From Setomelanomma holmii (Eukaryota; Ascomycota; Dothideomycetes; Pleosporales; Phaeosphaeriaceae): a DNA stretch of 64,000 bases. The notes beneath the pieces are model-generated. The model searched no databases. It saw only the letters and a program-made list of their open reading frames with translations, and was not told the origin of the DNA. The position numbers were made by a program, and so were the translations under genes. Shown here one piece after another: positions 34,745-47,912 of this stretch (positions are counted from its first letter, which is position 1; each line of letters opens with the position of its first letter). The stretch covers positions 62,001-126,000 of the forward strand of contig ML978234.1 in the NCBI GenBank assembly GCA_010015745.1, written 5' to 3'.

Positions 34745-37700
34745 GTGGCATCAGAACATGATCACGACCATACATCAGGTAGCACTCGGGCGGGTTGTTC
34801 GAGCGGATGGCTAGATGACAAAGCCGGGCCATATATCGCGATGAGACTGCTCGTCATACAGTCGACGGACCGACAATCCCTGCTGAATATCGCTTCTCGA
34901 CCAAGACGATCTCATGCCCCGAGTATACCTTGTCATTCGGCTCGATACCGATCATGACGTCCGGCCAACCTGCATAGTTCGCGCAACTGCAACGGATCCG
35001 CACGGGTATCATGAATTCGAGGGCCTCCTCTCGGATCACTATATGAGGACTCTTTCGCACTCGGCAAGCAATAAAGACTTCGGAGTCTGCGTCGAAGCCA
35101 AAAAAGCTTGGAGAGCATCTTGACATACACACGTTCATCCCGTTCGAAGACGAAGAGGTGTGGCAAAGAATGGCGGGTCCCGAACGATTTCTGGTTGGAA
35201 ATTGGGAAGGTGTGACAGAACTGGCTTCAAGGAATGGGGGAATTAGATGTTATTCTTTACGCTTGAGCCTGGATGTCAACGAAGATGGAGAGGTGGTCAG
35301 GGTCCCATTTCCAATACTGAAGAACAATGTCTGGGAGAGTTACCTCTGGCGCTCACCACGAGTCGTTCCGGATTGAAGCACGGAATTGGGGAAGCCCCTA
35401 GAGAAGAGAGACCGCTTGCTCTGCGTGAAAGATACTCAACGTTCACGATAGTGTTGCCTTTCAAGGGCAAGGCGTACATAACATATCCTCATTTTGAGCT
35501 TGAGGACGCCAAAGGACAAGCATGAATTACTGCCATGCGTAGTGCTTGCTGGCGAAACACAGTACACGTCCCATCTCCGCAGCACCGGGACGCTCTCGAC
35601 AACAATACTGACTCGAAACAAGCGCATAACCCTGCGTCTATCGATACCGACAGCTTAGCCATCGTCAGCATATGTCCAAATTAGGGCTATATTACCTCTT
35701 TGCTGACGATCCCACCGTCAGGAGATTCTTCGGCGTTCATACTGCAGTCTCTCAATGTGTACATAGTCGATAATTGCAGAGTGGAGTCTCCTACTCCTTC
35801 TACATACGCATGATACCACAATAGTACAGTATTCAATCCAAAAGGGAAGGCTCCAAAACCACCAACATGCGCCTATCTTCCTTTTGAATTGACCTAGCAG
35901 GCTAGAAGGGATATATTTTGTTGTCAGACCCAGTGGCGCGGTTGCGGTGCAACCCTCGGAGCATTTTGGATTTTTGCTTTTGAGGGGAAGAGGCGATGGA
36001 TGTAGCGTGGGGCTTACCAGCGGCGCGAGAGGTATTGCTTTTGAGGCATGCGGGAGGGGATAGATGGGGATGATATATCCGGTATTTATCTTTGGCTAGG
36101 TATTGCAATGTGTTCTTGCGCACACCAGGATGAAGACGAAGAGCGCGAGATCGCCAGATCGAAAGACCTTCTGAACCCGATTGGGATGCAGTATCGATAG
36201 ACTAGAAAAAGCCGTTGCATGAAATCCTCCGAGCCAAAAACAACTCGTATCTGAGCAAAAAAGCACCATGCTGAATTGCACATGGCACCGCATTACATCA
36301 CCCATCGCACCAAACGCACGTCGTCCTGCTTCCTGCTTTCTTCCCTGCATCGTGCCCAAACGGCACACGGTGCCTACCACAGTATGTTCGGTGGCACAAC
36401 AATCCTGCACCTTCTTCGTCTTCTCAAGGTCTCCACTACACCGGAATTACCGTCACGAAACTCCAATCTATCCTTGCCTTGTCCGAGTCGTTGCTGACAG
36501 GATGCGCTTCCCTGTCACGTCCCGAAACATACCTAGCTGTGGCGCAGGCAGTGCGTGAAACGCTCAAGACCCGCTCTCGGTCGTCCCGCCTCGCCTCGAC
36601 GCTGATGAACTGAGTCGCTGCAGGTGCTAACGGTTTACGAATATGTTGCCGGCTAGGAACAAATGGGATGGAAATGGAGGGCGGAAGGATGGCCGCTGGG
36701 ACGTTTGCGGCAGGTGCAAATGGGGGTGCTTCGGAGAATTCGGGGGTTGGATGGGGAAGAGAGATGATGTTGAGGTGTATGTGATGTCGTGTTTGGGGAG
36801 AAAGGGCTGGCCTTGCCGGATGGAACAGGTGGGCTTGGAACGAGATGAGATTGGGGATTTGCAGACGGGCTGGGATGAGTGTTGGTATGCTATGCTATAG
36901 GATGCGATGGTATGGATGGAGGGTTCAGTTGGGATGATTCCTGGAACAAAGGACGGCGATCGAGGGAGCGATTGTGTTGTTCCGTTCAAGTGGTTCGGTG
37001 ACATTGCATCACATCGCATCGCATCGTCCATCTCAATCCCGCCCAGCTGGACTGTGACTGCTTTTGCTTTTACAAAAACCATACACCAGCATGATCAGCA
37101 CAGCCAAATGCCCTGTCCCGAACATGCAATTGGACAAACACTTCCTTACTCACCAGAAGCAATTTTGTATAGCCAGCACTACAAATCCAGCTTTACACAA
37201 TTTCACCCACCCGCCTCGTCTTTCCGCTTCAACCCTCTCCCCACCTCTCTATCCCGCTGTTCCTGCATCTCGCGTCCCACTGCATCACAGTGGCTGCGCA
37301 GCCCGCAACCGTCTCGGTAAATGTCAGACTCGATACAGCGAAGGGCGGGCCCGCCTGTCTGGAACGCTTCGAGTCGGCGTTTGATGAAGAGGGGCCATCA
37401 GGGAGCAAATGTGCCGTGTTTCAGGTGCTGAGTGACGGGGGTGGCAGCCCAACCTCTCTTGCTTCCGCGGAACTCATGGCCTAAAAGCGATGCAAGATGC
37501 TTGTTCCGACCTCGGGAGCGAACTTGCGGTGCTTTTGAACGGAGAGTCCCATGGGATGTGCAGGAGAAGACTATTGAATCTCGGAGACGTTGCGGGTACT
37601 TCGCTGTGAAGCTGAGGGGTGGGAATTGCTTTTGCACAAGCCGCATTCGGATTTGGTAGTGATCACCAAAAGTACATGTCCAGATTCATCATCGGCAACG

Positions 37701-38648
37701 AATTGACCCGCCGTTTGTCGATCGCTTTGCATCAATTTTTACTTCGTATGATCAATATGGCGAACGCCGTTTGTGACTTTCTGTGTGCAATCACTGCGGG
37801 TTGCACAACAGTACAGTAAGGCTGACTGAAGCCAACGGACATCGGTTGTGGTGACACGAGGGCGGATAAGTTACAATACCGGCCTGATTGATGAAAGCCG
37901 CTGCATGTCTGCGCATGCACAAAAGACGCACCGTTCCTGTGGAACAGAACGGTAGGAGCTCTGCGAGGCCTATTGCTGACGTGCCGAGTGAGCGCTCGGT
38001 GTGGTGCGCGGTGCTTATGCGAGATGTGATATGGACGGGGATTTTGTGCGATCTTTTCCGCCTGGTGAGGGGACGGTAGATGTCCCGGTTACGAAGGATG
38101 GCATCGTGTAGGAGAATTGTTTCCTTTTCTTGTCGCGTGAAGATCAAACGGTCTCTGAGACCCAGACTTTGGGCTCGTCGCGACGCGTTGTCTCAACCGC
38201 GTCAGTGTCGCGTCGTTGCGGCGAAGCCAGCTACAAGCTCTGTGTAAGCAGTGTCGGAATGGTCGTGCATGCATAGGGGGAAAAGGCTGAGTTGGTGCCA
38301 GGGACTTGCAGTCACAGTAATGATGTTCATAAATCTACGCTACGATAATTCGAGGTATCGCTAAGCAAGTAGTGGTGGTATCCTCTAAGGTATAAACAGA
38401 AGTGATGCTTTGCATCCAGTTTTTGCCAGCCGAAAACTAATGTGGTGTAAAGGAAGCAGACCGTGGTGGTATCGTTAAAAGCCAGAAAATACATATTGCG
38501 TTTGCGTAAGGAAATCGTTGCTCTGAATGCAGTATTCAACCAATGGCCAATAAGTCCAATCAGATGGTAATAGAGAAAAGCCGAGGTGAGACATGATAGT
38601 AGTACAACATGTAGTGTAAACGGCGAAAGAAGAAAGACGTTGTGTCGA
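34745..38648. other. gene-poor stretch with one possible relic
   Basis: About 3.9 kb without a convincing gene. Only 34914-35376 has some protein-like text (listed separately). Frames at 36627-37082 (-) and 36643-37320 (+) are overlapping low-complexity shadows. The minus frame at 38327-39085 overlaps the scaffold gene in another frame and is not called. The right end should contain the 3' UTR of the scaffold gene. Confidence 0.45.
34914..35376 (+). pseudogene. possible relic of an unrecognised gene
   Basis: One frame reads TDPHGYHEFEGLLSDHYMRT and ends at 35123. A second frame takes over near 35101 with HTFIPFEDEEVWQRMAGPER, then GGIRCYSLRLSLDVNEDGE and WESYLWRSPRVVPD to 35376. The second part is protein-like. 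No start codon context, splice sites or family could be recognised, so this may be a decayed gene or chance. Confidence 0.22.
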
Positions 38649-41600
38649 TTAGTTCTCCTCCATAAGCGCTTCTTGATCGCCGGACTCGCGCCACTCCCGT
38701 GAGCGTTCGGACAGGCGTTTGACGCCCGATATGCGCTCTGCCCAGAGTGACTCGGACGGTGACCGGAACGTGTAAGCGCGTTGCGAAGAAATGACGCCGA
38801 TAGCCTGTAAAACTGCCTTTCGTGAATCGCGACCGAATACTGCAGGGTGGTTGATCCACTCAAGACTGGACTCAAGCTCTGCGTCGAGCGCGTGCATGGT
38901 TCGCGCGTCGATACCTGCTGCAGGTGTAAATGGGCCGTCTGCATGGGGCGAAGGTGTTCGAGGCCGGAGCTCGCCGCTGTTGCTGTTCGTGGTTGGGGAT
39001 GACTCGCCGGTGCTGCCGGGGGCACTGGAGGCCTCGTTGCGTCGGTGGCCTGGGGGAGGTAGTGGTGGCAGACCTCCCTTTCCAAGGCCTTTCAAAATAC
39101 TCCTTGTTTCTTTTAGAAGGTGGTGTGCTCGTTCGTGCTGGCCACGCGAAACAAGTGTCAACGCGCGTGTCAGCATGTCTGAGGTAAGCAACTCCATTCG
39201 ACGTTGTACAACGTGAGGGTGTGGTGGGATGGGTGGTGTTGGTGGTCGTCCGGTAGGACTCTTCTTTGGACCTGATGGTAGCAGTGTGATGGCCAGTAGA
39301 GAGGGGCGTGGTAGGTGTGATAGCGTGCCTTCGCGAAGGATATCGCCATATGTGAGGTCAGCTTGGATCAGCGGGACTTCTTCAACACTCAGAGGTCGGG
39401 ACTCGTCTTGGTCGAGCGGTCCACCTAGCGCTTCCAAGCCGGACACAATGGTCTCCCAAGGATCCTGTGGAAGCTGCTCGGGAGAGCCGGAATCTGGGGC
39501 GATGACGAGTTGGACGAGAATGTCTAATTATCGTTAGCGATGCTGGTTTGGTATTACTTTGTGCTCGACTTACCTCTCTTGTCACCAAAGCGCAAGTCAC
39601 CCAGGGATGCTTCGGCATCTCGTCCCGTGGCTCGCTTGGTAATCTGCAAGGCTCCACTGATCTTGACAAACTTGGCGGGCGATCCCTCAGGAAGACGTAA
39701 CTTCAGCTTGACATTCTGATGGGACGTGGTTTGTAGGGAGCCAAGGCATCCTGCGACGCATTCTCGAAGCATCATCCAGTCTTTGACGTATGTGTAGGAT
39801 GCTTTCGTGCGTGTTGAAAGCTCAATCATGGTGTCAGGCTTGTGTGTCAGTCCAAGGCCAAATGAGTGGATTGAAACCCTGCTTTTTGTTAGCATCATAC
39901 TGAGCATCGATGGAATACAAACATACTTAGCAGCTTCGGCGCGTGAGATCACAAAGTCCACGCTCTCAGCATCCGAAGTGGACGAGTCGCTGATCAACAG
40001 GATGCTCGACAGCGGATTGCTTGACTTGCGCTGCATGAGCAGGTCCATTGCCACATTTGCACCATCAACCACATCTGCGCGAAGGCTCTTCTGGCCCACG
40101 GGTCGGATTGAATCCAGCACCTTCGGCCAATCTCTCCAAGCTTTACTGGTCATGCCAACAATGGGCACACCACCTCCACTTGATCCAAATGTGACGAGAC
40201 CCATACGATCACGCTCGCCCAGATTATGAACCAAGAATCGCAAGGTGTCGCGTAGAAGGTTGATCTTCAACCCCTGCATAGATGACGAGACTGGGATGAC
40301 GACTACGACGTCTATGGGAACGTGTATTGAGCTCCCAAGGCGGGGTTCTGGCAGTCCTGCGCGTGAATTGGTGTATTCGGTGGGTGCAGTCATGGTTGAT
40401 CGGGCTGCGCCATAGGATGAATCTACCGATGAGACTCGCTTGGGTCTGCGATAGTCGTCTTCCTCCGTGCCAGAGTTGTCTTGTTCGTAGTCATGCATCC
40501 GGTGGCTTGTCGGAAAATCGAGCCTGATGTCCATCAACGCACGCCGCCATAGCTCCAATTGACCCCGGTTCGGGAATTGCAGATGGAATGAAGGTAACTC
40601 TGCCACCGAAAGGCTTAGAGTCAGTATGAGATCGTCCTGCGAGTGCTCCACTTGGTTGAGATGTTTCTTGATCAGGATTGAGCCCTTCAGTGTGCACTTG
40701 GTCTTCTTGCTGGGTTGCGCTTCTGTGCCATCCCACTGTGGTTGTGCGGCCACTTTCTTCTCTTTCACGCAAATCAGCATTTCTGAGAAGAGGTAGCACT
40801 CGAGCTCCTGCCAGGACTGCCGGTCTTTCCCGACGCGGATTTGCCCATGCAGTCGCAGCTTCCCGAATCGCGAGAAGTCGAGACCATGCCAATTGTCCAC
40901 GCGGGAGTGAAGATCTTCCGTTATTTCGTCCAACACTTCTGTCGACTCATACGGCACATCATACTGCCTGTTGCTAACTGGCGATTTTCCACGATTGAAG
41001 CTTTCTGCCGCGCTCGCTATCGAAGGCACAGGCGGCGCTACGCCCCGCATATCTTCAGGATCTGGTCGCCATTTACCGTCGGTCACCTCCACGGTCACGA
41101 GACACGTGAGGCTCTGCTGTTGTCGCGACCTTGAAAGAGTTGGGAATTCGCTGCGAACGGTTACTGTTGGTGGAGGAATTGGGCTCTTCAAGAGACCACG
41201 AGGGCTGCTGAGACTGGTTTCCATGGACTGCACGTCATAGTCGTGCCGCCGACCGTCTTGCGCATAGTCGTTCGTGGAGGAGGCATGTCCAGTCGCTCCA
41301 CTTTCGCTGCGCAGATGTTGTCGCGATGTTGCGCGTTCTGATCCTCGATCGCGACTATGGCTGCTGTCTCGTTGGCGCGATTGATTGGGTGCAAAGCGTC
41401 CAGAGGCGTCGCTTCCGCCGCGCGACCGCCCGTGCATCTGTCCGCCATGCTGAGGTTCTGACGACACCGTCTGGTTATCCCATGGAGTTGGGGTATTTGC
41501 CGCGCTACGGTGACTTGGAGGTGCCGAGGACTCGCTCTGAACGGAGCGTACGATGCTGCTCAGCTTTTCTGCACGTTTGTGTCAGTATGGTGTCACAACA

Positions 41601-41994
41601 TTAGCTACCGAGCTGCAGACGTACCGAGGTCCATTTGTACACCACGACTTGTGTCCAGACCAAGTGTAGCATTACAAGTCGGACAATGCTGGGATTCGAA
41701 TTCGCGAATGTACTCGTAAAAGCACGCTTCGTGGCTGACATGGCCACAACTGAGTTGGAGAATTCGTTCGCCGCGCAGAGTGTATTCCAGACTCTCCTCG
41801 CAGACGCAGCACTCCATGTTGATGTATGTGCGCTCCCTCCTGGTCCGCGACCGCTCGATATCCATGACCCCCGCCATACCTCTGGCCGAGTGAGGCGGCG
41901 CCTGGGAGTTGATGGTGGTGCTACTGGACGCAAAGGGCTTTGCGGTGCGGTTGGATGAGCTGCGCGAATTGGGACGGAACCCTATAAAAGACAT
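38649..41994 (-). CDS. RING-PH-VWA protein, Far1/Ste5-like signalling scaffold
   Basis: Four exons, 41994-41625, 41568-39927, 39878-39574 and 39523-38649, total 1063 residues. Residues 62-107 are a RING-H2 finger: ECCVCEESLEY, LQLSCGHVSHEACF and CPTCNATLG. Residues around 358-475 form a PH-like domain starting FSRFGKLRLHGQIRVGKDRQ. From about residue 540 there is a VWA domain, HVPIDVVVVIPVSSSMQGLK through RDRMGLVTFGSSGGG. The order RING, PH, VWA is that of the fungal Far1/Ste5 group, which brings G-beta-gamma and the pheromone MAP-kinase cascade together at the cell cortex. The VWA metal site is altered: the DxSxS Asp position is Pro (IPVSSS), as in non-metal VWA folds. The C-terminal 250 residues are Pro/Ser-rich and helical. 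The intron 39926-39879 is a multiple of three and could be retained. Confidence 0.85.
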
Positions 41995-44900
41995 GAGCGG
42001 CCTAAGCTCCAAGACAAAAGCTCAATGGAGGCAAGTACTGTTGCTGTGGTCGCCAGGCGCAGTAAATTCAACGGTCCTCTTCGCGCTCTTCCTGCTGTAG
42101 TTGCCGCCCAGTAGCCCGAGTTCCTTGAGATTCGCTTCGACGGGTCCTTGCTTTGAGTGGTAGGAGATGGGAGGACGGCTTCGGCTGCCAGACAAAGAAG
42201 TATGAAAAGCGGTCGACATGGGAGGGACCAGGTATGAGCAAATCGCTAGCCTTTTGCACGCTTGCTTCAAACTCGTTTCATGAGAAAAGGATCGCTACGA
42301 AGCCCGCGGGTTGGGTGGGCCTTTAGGTTAGAGCTACCGGCTCGCCTGCAACCTGCCGGGATGCAGCGGTCCGACCAACTCAGTGACGGAACAGGGGACC
42401 TGCGATTGATTACACAGGATGCAAAAGCGCGGTGCGCTGAGGAGGCGTCAAAGTCCAAAAGGAAATATGACTGTGGAGACACCGGTTGCAGTATTGGCGT
42501 CCCGCGTGGTTATATCTAGCGTAATGCCCCGTTGAGGATGGGCAGCAGCAGCACTGCTTGTACAGGAAGCCTAAAGGAAATCAGGCATGGTCGCATGCAT
42601 CGTCTACGGCCCCTGTCCAAGGGACGCCCATGCGACAGAAAGCCGGTTGGCGCACAGGGTACCCTTCAATAGGAGGTATTGGCAGGAAGAAGTCTGCGCC
42701 ACCTCAGCAGTCATTGGCAGATTTCAATACCGCGATTCAGACCTGCGTTAGGTGTCCGCGATGGCGGGACCACCGTTCGCATTGCGAATCTGCAAGGCGT
42801 GGCGTGGCACAAGTTTGCCCCGAGCTCGTCCTCTGTTTGATCAGAATTGGCGGGGCTGAACAGAGTCAGGAACAGCCCAGACATCAGAGCGAAATCTCAG
42901 GAGAAGAGTGTGAGCCCGACACGACTCAAAATCGTATGCTTTCGCGGCAGAGCTGCCCTTCCACCGGCATTCGGGGAACCGCTTCATTCTTATGCAACCA
43001 CGGCGCGCTAGAAGCACTTACCACCCTTCTCTCGATTCATTGGAGATGGTCCTTCGATCCGTCGACCTCATGCTGCGGTTGAGCGTCGCTACTTTGAAAT
43101 CCCGAGTCAGAATTCCTCGACATAAAGTTTGGATCTACTGGGATGTATGGTTTTGCGGATGACTTGCAATGCAGCGTTGTGCTCAGGAGATCGCGGCAAT
43201 TGCTAACAGTGACGTGCATTTCGCAAAGCGGCACCCGATCCTAACGCACCTCCACCAGCGCTCTCCAGATGAGCTAACTTGGCCAGTGAGTGGTATGCGG
43301 TGGTGGTACGCGAAGTCTATCCACAGCTGAGGAAGTATAGCGCGGTCACGAGGTCTCGCTGCTCCTGCCTGCTAAAACGCACGCGTGGAACGACGCAAGA
43401 AACTCAAGATTTCTGGATTTATTTTAAGTTTCAGAGTTCGGAATGACTTGGGCATCTCGTTTTGGGCAGTCGTCAACAGCGGAGCAGTGTGGTACCGAAA
43501 GGTGTTAAAGTTCAGAGATAGAGAACCGCGCGGCCCATTCTCTGCCAGATCTGCGCAGCCGTGCGGGCTGTTGCGCAATTGCCATGTGCAAGCCACGCGC
43601 TTTCGAGCATCATGACGATTGCTGACACTGTGCAAAATTAGTGTTTGGATGGTCGTCCAACGACAACAGACTTGCATCCATGCTGCGAGAAGCTGATCAG
43701 TGATCTGCGTCTGGAAGATTCCGATTCTCCGCACCGAAAGCGTGTTAGGCATTTCTACATTCAAATGTCATGGCTGCCATGGACGATTTGCATCAACAGC
43801 ATGCAGCATGTCGTATTCCATGCACAGCGCTCGCCTCTTACCTCATCAAGTCGTCGTTCGCTGTCTTTTTGCTGCAGCTCATCACATCGCAGATACTGCA
43901 CAAATCCACCTTGCGAACCCTCCTTTGCTCTCCTCTCCTCATGATTGCTGTCCCGCCGTTGTGGATCTTTATCCGGTACAAGGCCGATTCGTTGGAGTCT
44001 CGCGTAAATTGTGCGCGACGCCCATTGTGGATGCAGCCACGTGCAGTGCGGCAGTAGAGAATATGATCGTAAACGATTTGCTATTCGTGCGCACCAGCAG
44101 CCATCGCTGCTTACAGCCTCGATACTTGAGGACTCCATGAAAGCATGATGTGTTAGATACTCGTCAGAGGCGGGCATCGGAAGTAACAGCTGCTAGAAAT
44201 TCTTACATTATTCGATGGCCTTCCCATACTTCTTGTTGTCAACATTCAGGCATGTGCCTGAAATAACTTATATACGAGCGGACATCGACCAAGTAGCAAT
44301 TTTGTGTCTGCGGACGGCTACATCTTGACCATTTCTTGGACTTGGTTCTGTGCGTGAGGCTGATGTCGTTGAAGCTCGCCCTAGTACAGCCCAACTCGCC
44401 CATGAACTCTCTCTAAGCTACGACTTCAGAATATTTCGTAGCAAACTCAATACCATAGAGCCCAACCCTAGGCTGCTACCCAGCCAGTCTACTTCGATGA
44501 CAACTTGTCTTTCAGGTGGTTGGGCAATTAGCGTTTTGGTCAAAGCCTCCAGTCCTTTCACCCCACAGTGTGGAAGTTTCATCTCGCCATGGTAAATATC
44601 ATCTGAGGTACGGTGTCTTCAAGCTACACTCAACGACTTTGCACCTCTTTCCTCTATTCTCCTGCTCCTATTCTGGTCGAGTACTTTCCGTAGTCGAACT
44701 CGATGGTGTTGGAGCAATGACCACGTCGCAGCCCAGTAGCCTAGGTTTTAGCTTGGATAGTTTGCGTCTTCGCGCCCGCACGTCCAACGCCACCGCGATA
44801 CCAATAGCACGCTACCGCTACCTTCACGTCTACTCAATCCACCACGCCACCTCGTTAGATGCCTGTTTCAAGAACTGAGGTCCTGGACAGTGCGTCGGTG

Positions 44901-47900
44901 ACGATTGGCACGGCCTACTTCCCACGTGGTACGTCTGACGTGAACCTCAGTCCTTCTAGAAGGGGCAGTGGAAGCAGAGACTGCTTCTAACTCGTTGAGC
45001 TAGCTCAATGCACATCGTGACATGGCTGGTACTGATAAGAGTAGAGTGACAGTCAGCGTGGTTGCGAAGGTTTTTCATCAGCCTCGGTTGTCACTGCTCG
45101 TCTCTGCAACTCTTTGATTAGCCCGCACGGATCCTGACGCTGTCACCACAACAAACCGCTCGACACCTTTACCCGCGGTTCGTCTTCTACGTCGATCACT
45201 GCTCGTTCTGTATCCATCACCGGTGGCGCAATATTCTAGCTCTGCTCGGCTACCCCATGTACCAAAAATACCGGCCCCTGCTCCATACCACAAGGCAATC
45301 GGGGTGGGCGTGCGTCACACTAAGGTTGCTGCCAATGGCTTGAACCCTTCTACAGCGTGGCTTCGCTTTTGCATTCATGCCATCGCACACATTGGCTCCA
45401 GAATTCAGACAGTTCGAAAGACGGGTGATCGCTGCTACCCCGTGTCCAGCTTAATGGGCCATACTACTGGGTACCGGCGGACGATCAACATCTACGATAA
45501 TCGATGAATGTCATCTGCATCTTGTCTGACGTCCCATATCAGGCACGAGCTGGCTCTGGCTCGCGAAATGTACTTGGGACGAATTGGGCCCGATACGTGC
45601 CAGTCCAGTGTTCCGAAACAGGAACAGCATCAATCGCGATCAGCGGACCTGCCTCGGACCTGTACTTTCATGCGGTGGCCTGCACGTATCCCATTATTGT
45701 CGGTTCAACGGCCATACCCAACGTCGGGCGAACAGACTCGATGAAGCTCACTCCCCGATTGCATCTTGAAAACACGAATCATGTGCTGGTGAAATTGTCC
45801 GCATCGTATCGCGTCGAGAGCTTCCCGCTCAACGTCGAAGTCTTTAGCAAGCCCGATACATTTTCTTGAAACATTTACAACCCTGACCATGCGGACCTTT
45901 TACTCCGACCCGTGTCTGAGCCAATATTGATGTTGCAATACGACTGCATCCCAGCTTTGGCTGCAGAGTACCAACAGGCCACCAACAGGACCAAGTCCTC
46001 CACTTCCCGTCCCGCGGTAAGGACTCCCGCCGGCACCTGCTCTGCATGCGCAGGACCGAAGCTCCATGCGCCTGGAGGTGAATGCCAGATTCGGACGCCA
46101 GCTCTTCGCACGAGAGTATTGGCACGCTTCTGGCTGGGTATTCCATCGGCACTCACTCCGGTGAACTGGAAACTTGCGGCGCACTGCACGTTGCAGGTCA
46201 CTACTCTTTCGACTTATAGGGCTGAAATAGAACAGATTAGCGGCTTTGAGATCGCTGGCATCCTCCACAGGCCGGTAGCTATCTTTCAAGTCCCCACATG
46301 GACGTCTTAGGAGCCGAGTGACCTTTTCAATGGAATCACTCGTCGTCTGCCCTGAATCCTGACCTTGAGATTCTCGTTGATCGACCTCCGATTTGCCCCA
46401 CATGTTCGAAAAGTCGATCTCGATGCACTATTGTCAGTTCTTGAAGATACGTTCACACTTCCTACCGTAGCGGATATGGGTCTTTCAAACACTTTCAAGG
46501 TCGTTCCCGAAGACCTTTCGGCCGAGCTGGGCACTGGCCGTCTTTTTATACGCCCAGTAGCCGTCTGCCCTTCAAGCTGCACACTACATTCGAGCCGCTG
46601 GAATGGGTCAACAAATACCGTTGCGGATGTACTAACAACACCTCCAAAACATCGATTCGCAAGATATTTCTCTCAGTTGGCTGAACAAACCAAGCCTTCA
46701 AAAAGCGATGTGACTACTGATCACCTTCCAATGTGAACCAGAGGCGACCTCCTATCGCCCTCAGGTAACTACTCTTACATGCTGTCCGTGCATACCTCCT
46801 GCATGCACTTCTCTGGTGGACAGGATACGTGGTTGCACAGCAGTAGCGTACATGCGACCATCCCGCTGGGTGAAGTCTCCAAGACGATAGATCGTAGAGG
46901 CGGCCACTCTCTGAGTATCGCGTTCACACAGACCATGGCCCTGGGTGTAATCTGCGTTCCATACCAGTCTTACAAGGCAGTGATCAGTCCCCAAGGCTTA
47001 CGAGGCATTGTTCGCTTCCCGAGCGTAAGTATTGCAGGACTTCGAGAGATGCGCGTTACTGTACGAAGAGCAGGGAATGTCCTTGAAGGACAACCGAGCC
47101 AGCAATGATTCTGTGCGAGGGCGATAGGAAGCGACTTGATCGTTCCTCAACTTCTCACGACTGCCAATACCTAACGCGTCGTCGTAGGACATGCCGAGCG
47201 TATATTCTCCTATCGATAGCAGAAAGTCAGGCAGTCACCGTGTTCCTGCAGCTCAGTGTCGACCGACGCTAGACGGGACAGTGCTCGTTTCAGTGTACCG
47301 TACACATCACCACTGAATGTTCAGGCAACTTCGAGGTTGCTCATGTAGAAGCGCGCAATTGGTACATGTGGTCCGATGTTGTTCTTCTATACCGAACGCT
47401 TGCGATCTTCAGACGCGCGCCGCATGCGTAAAGACCTTCTATTCATTTCTCAAGATGTTTGCAGGAACGGAAGGATTGCACTTGTTACGACCCATACGGT
47501 GAGCGAAAATCCAGCGCTCAAACCCGGAGCCTAAGGCGCGATTACCCTTTCTGAGTACCTCTCATGAGAGATTTCTGCAGATGTCAAGCACGCAGTGTAC
47601 TCATGATGGTTCTCCTGCATTTCAGTGCATAAGCGGCAGTCATTCGCATGTGCGGGTCCTGCAGCGTTTGTTGGGTCTGTTTGCTCTGTCGATCCTTGCT
47701 ACTTGCACTCTTGACGCTCCTTACTGTCTAGCGAACACATCGAGATCACCGGCCGCTCAACCATACGAGATTGGCAACAACGAACTCTACCGCCTTCGCG
47801 ACCAATAGGTAGAATCCGCCCTAAGCTGTTTCGTCGCGACCATATCCACCAGCTCACGGCTTGCTCACTATCAAGGACTTGGGAGATGGTTGATTGTGCA

Positions 47901-47912
47901 GTTAGCAGATGA
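41995..47912. other. long gene-poor stretch
   Basis: About 5.9 kb. The left end is the 5' region of the scaffold gene. Open frames such as 42558-43082, 43700-44140, 45504-45869 and 46365-46736 are short, in changing frames, and show no motif I recognise. Segments around 45640-45860 and 46365-46560 are mildly protein-like (SMKLTPRLHLENTNHVLVKL; VDLDALLSVLEDTFTLPTV), so decayed upstream parts of the RBR locus or another relic may lie here. No tRNA or repeat array was noticed. Confidence 0.4.

Noticed and set aside
38327..39085. 252-codon minus-strand frame at the end of the scaffold gene
   Set aside because: It overlaps the scaffold's last exon in another frame, and only the scaffold frame is consistent with its spliced neighbours. 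A short hydrophobic stretch near 38500 is not enough support.
42558..43082. 174-codon plus-strand frame
   Set aside because: Composition rich in Cys, Arg and Gln with no pattern of secondary structure or motif; no splice partners found.
43761..44177. 138-codon minus-strand frame with a charged stretch (DEVRGERCAW and nearby residues)
   Set aside because: Weakly protein-like, but no start context, neighbours or recognised family; left within the gene-poor stretch.
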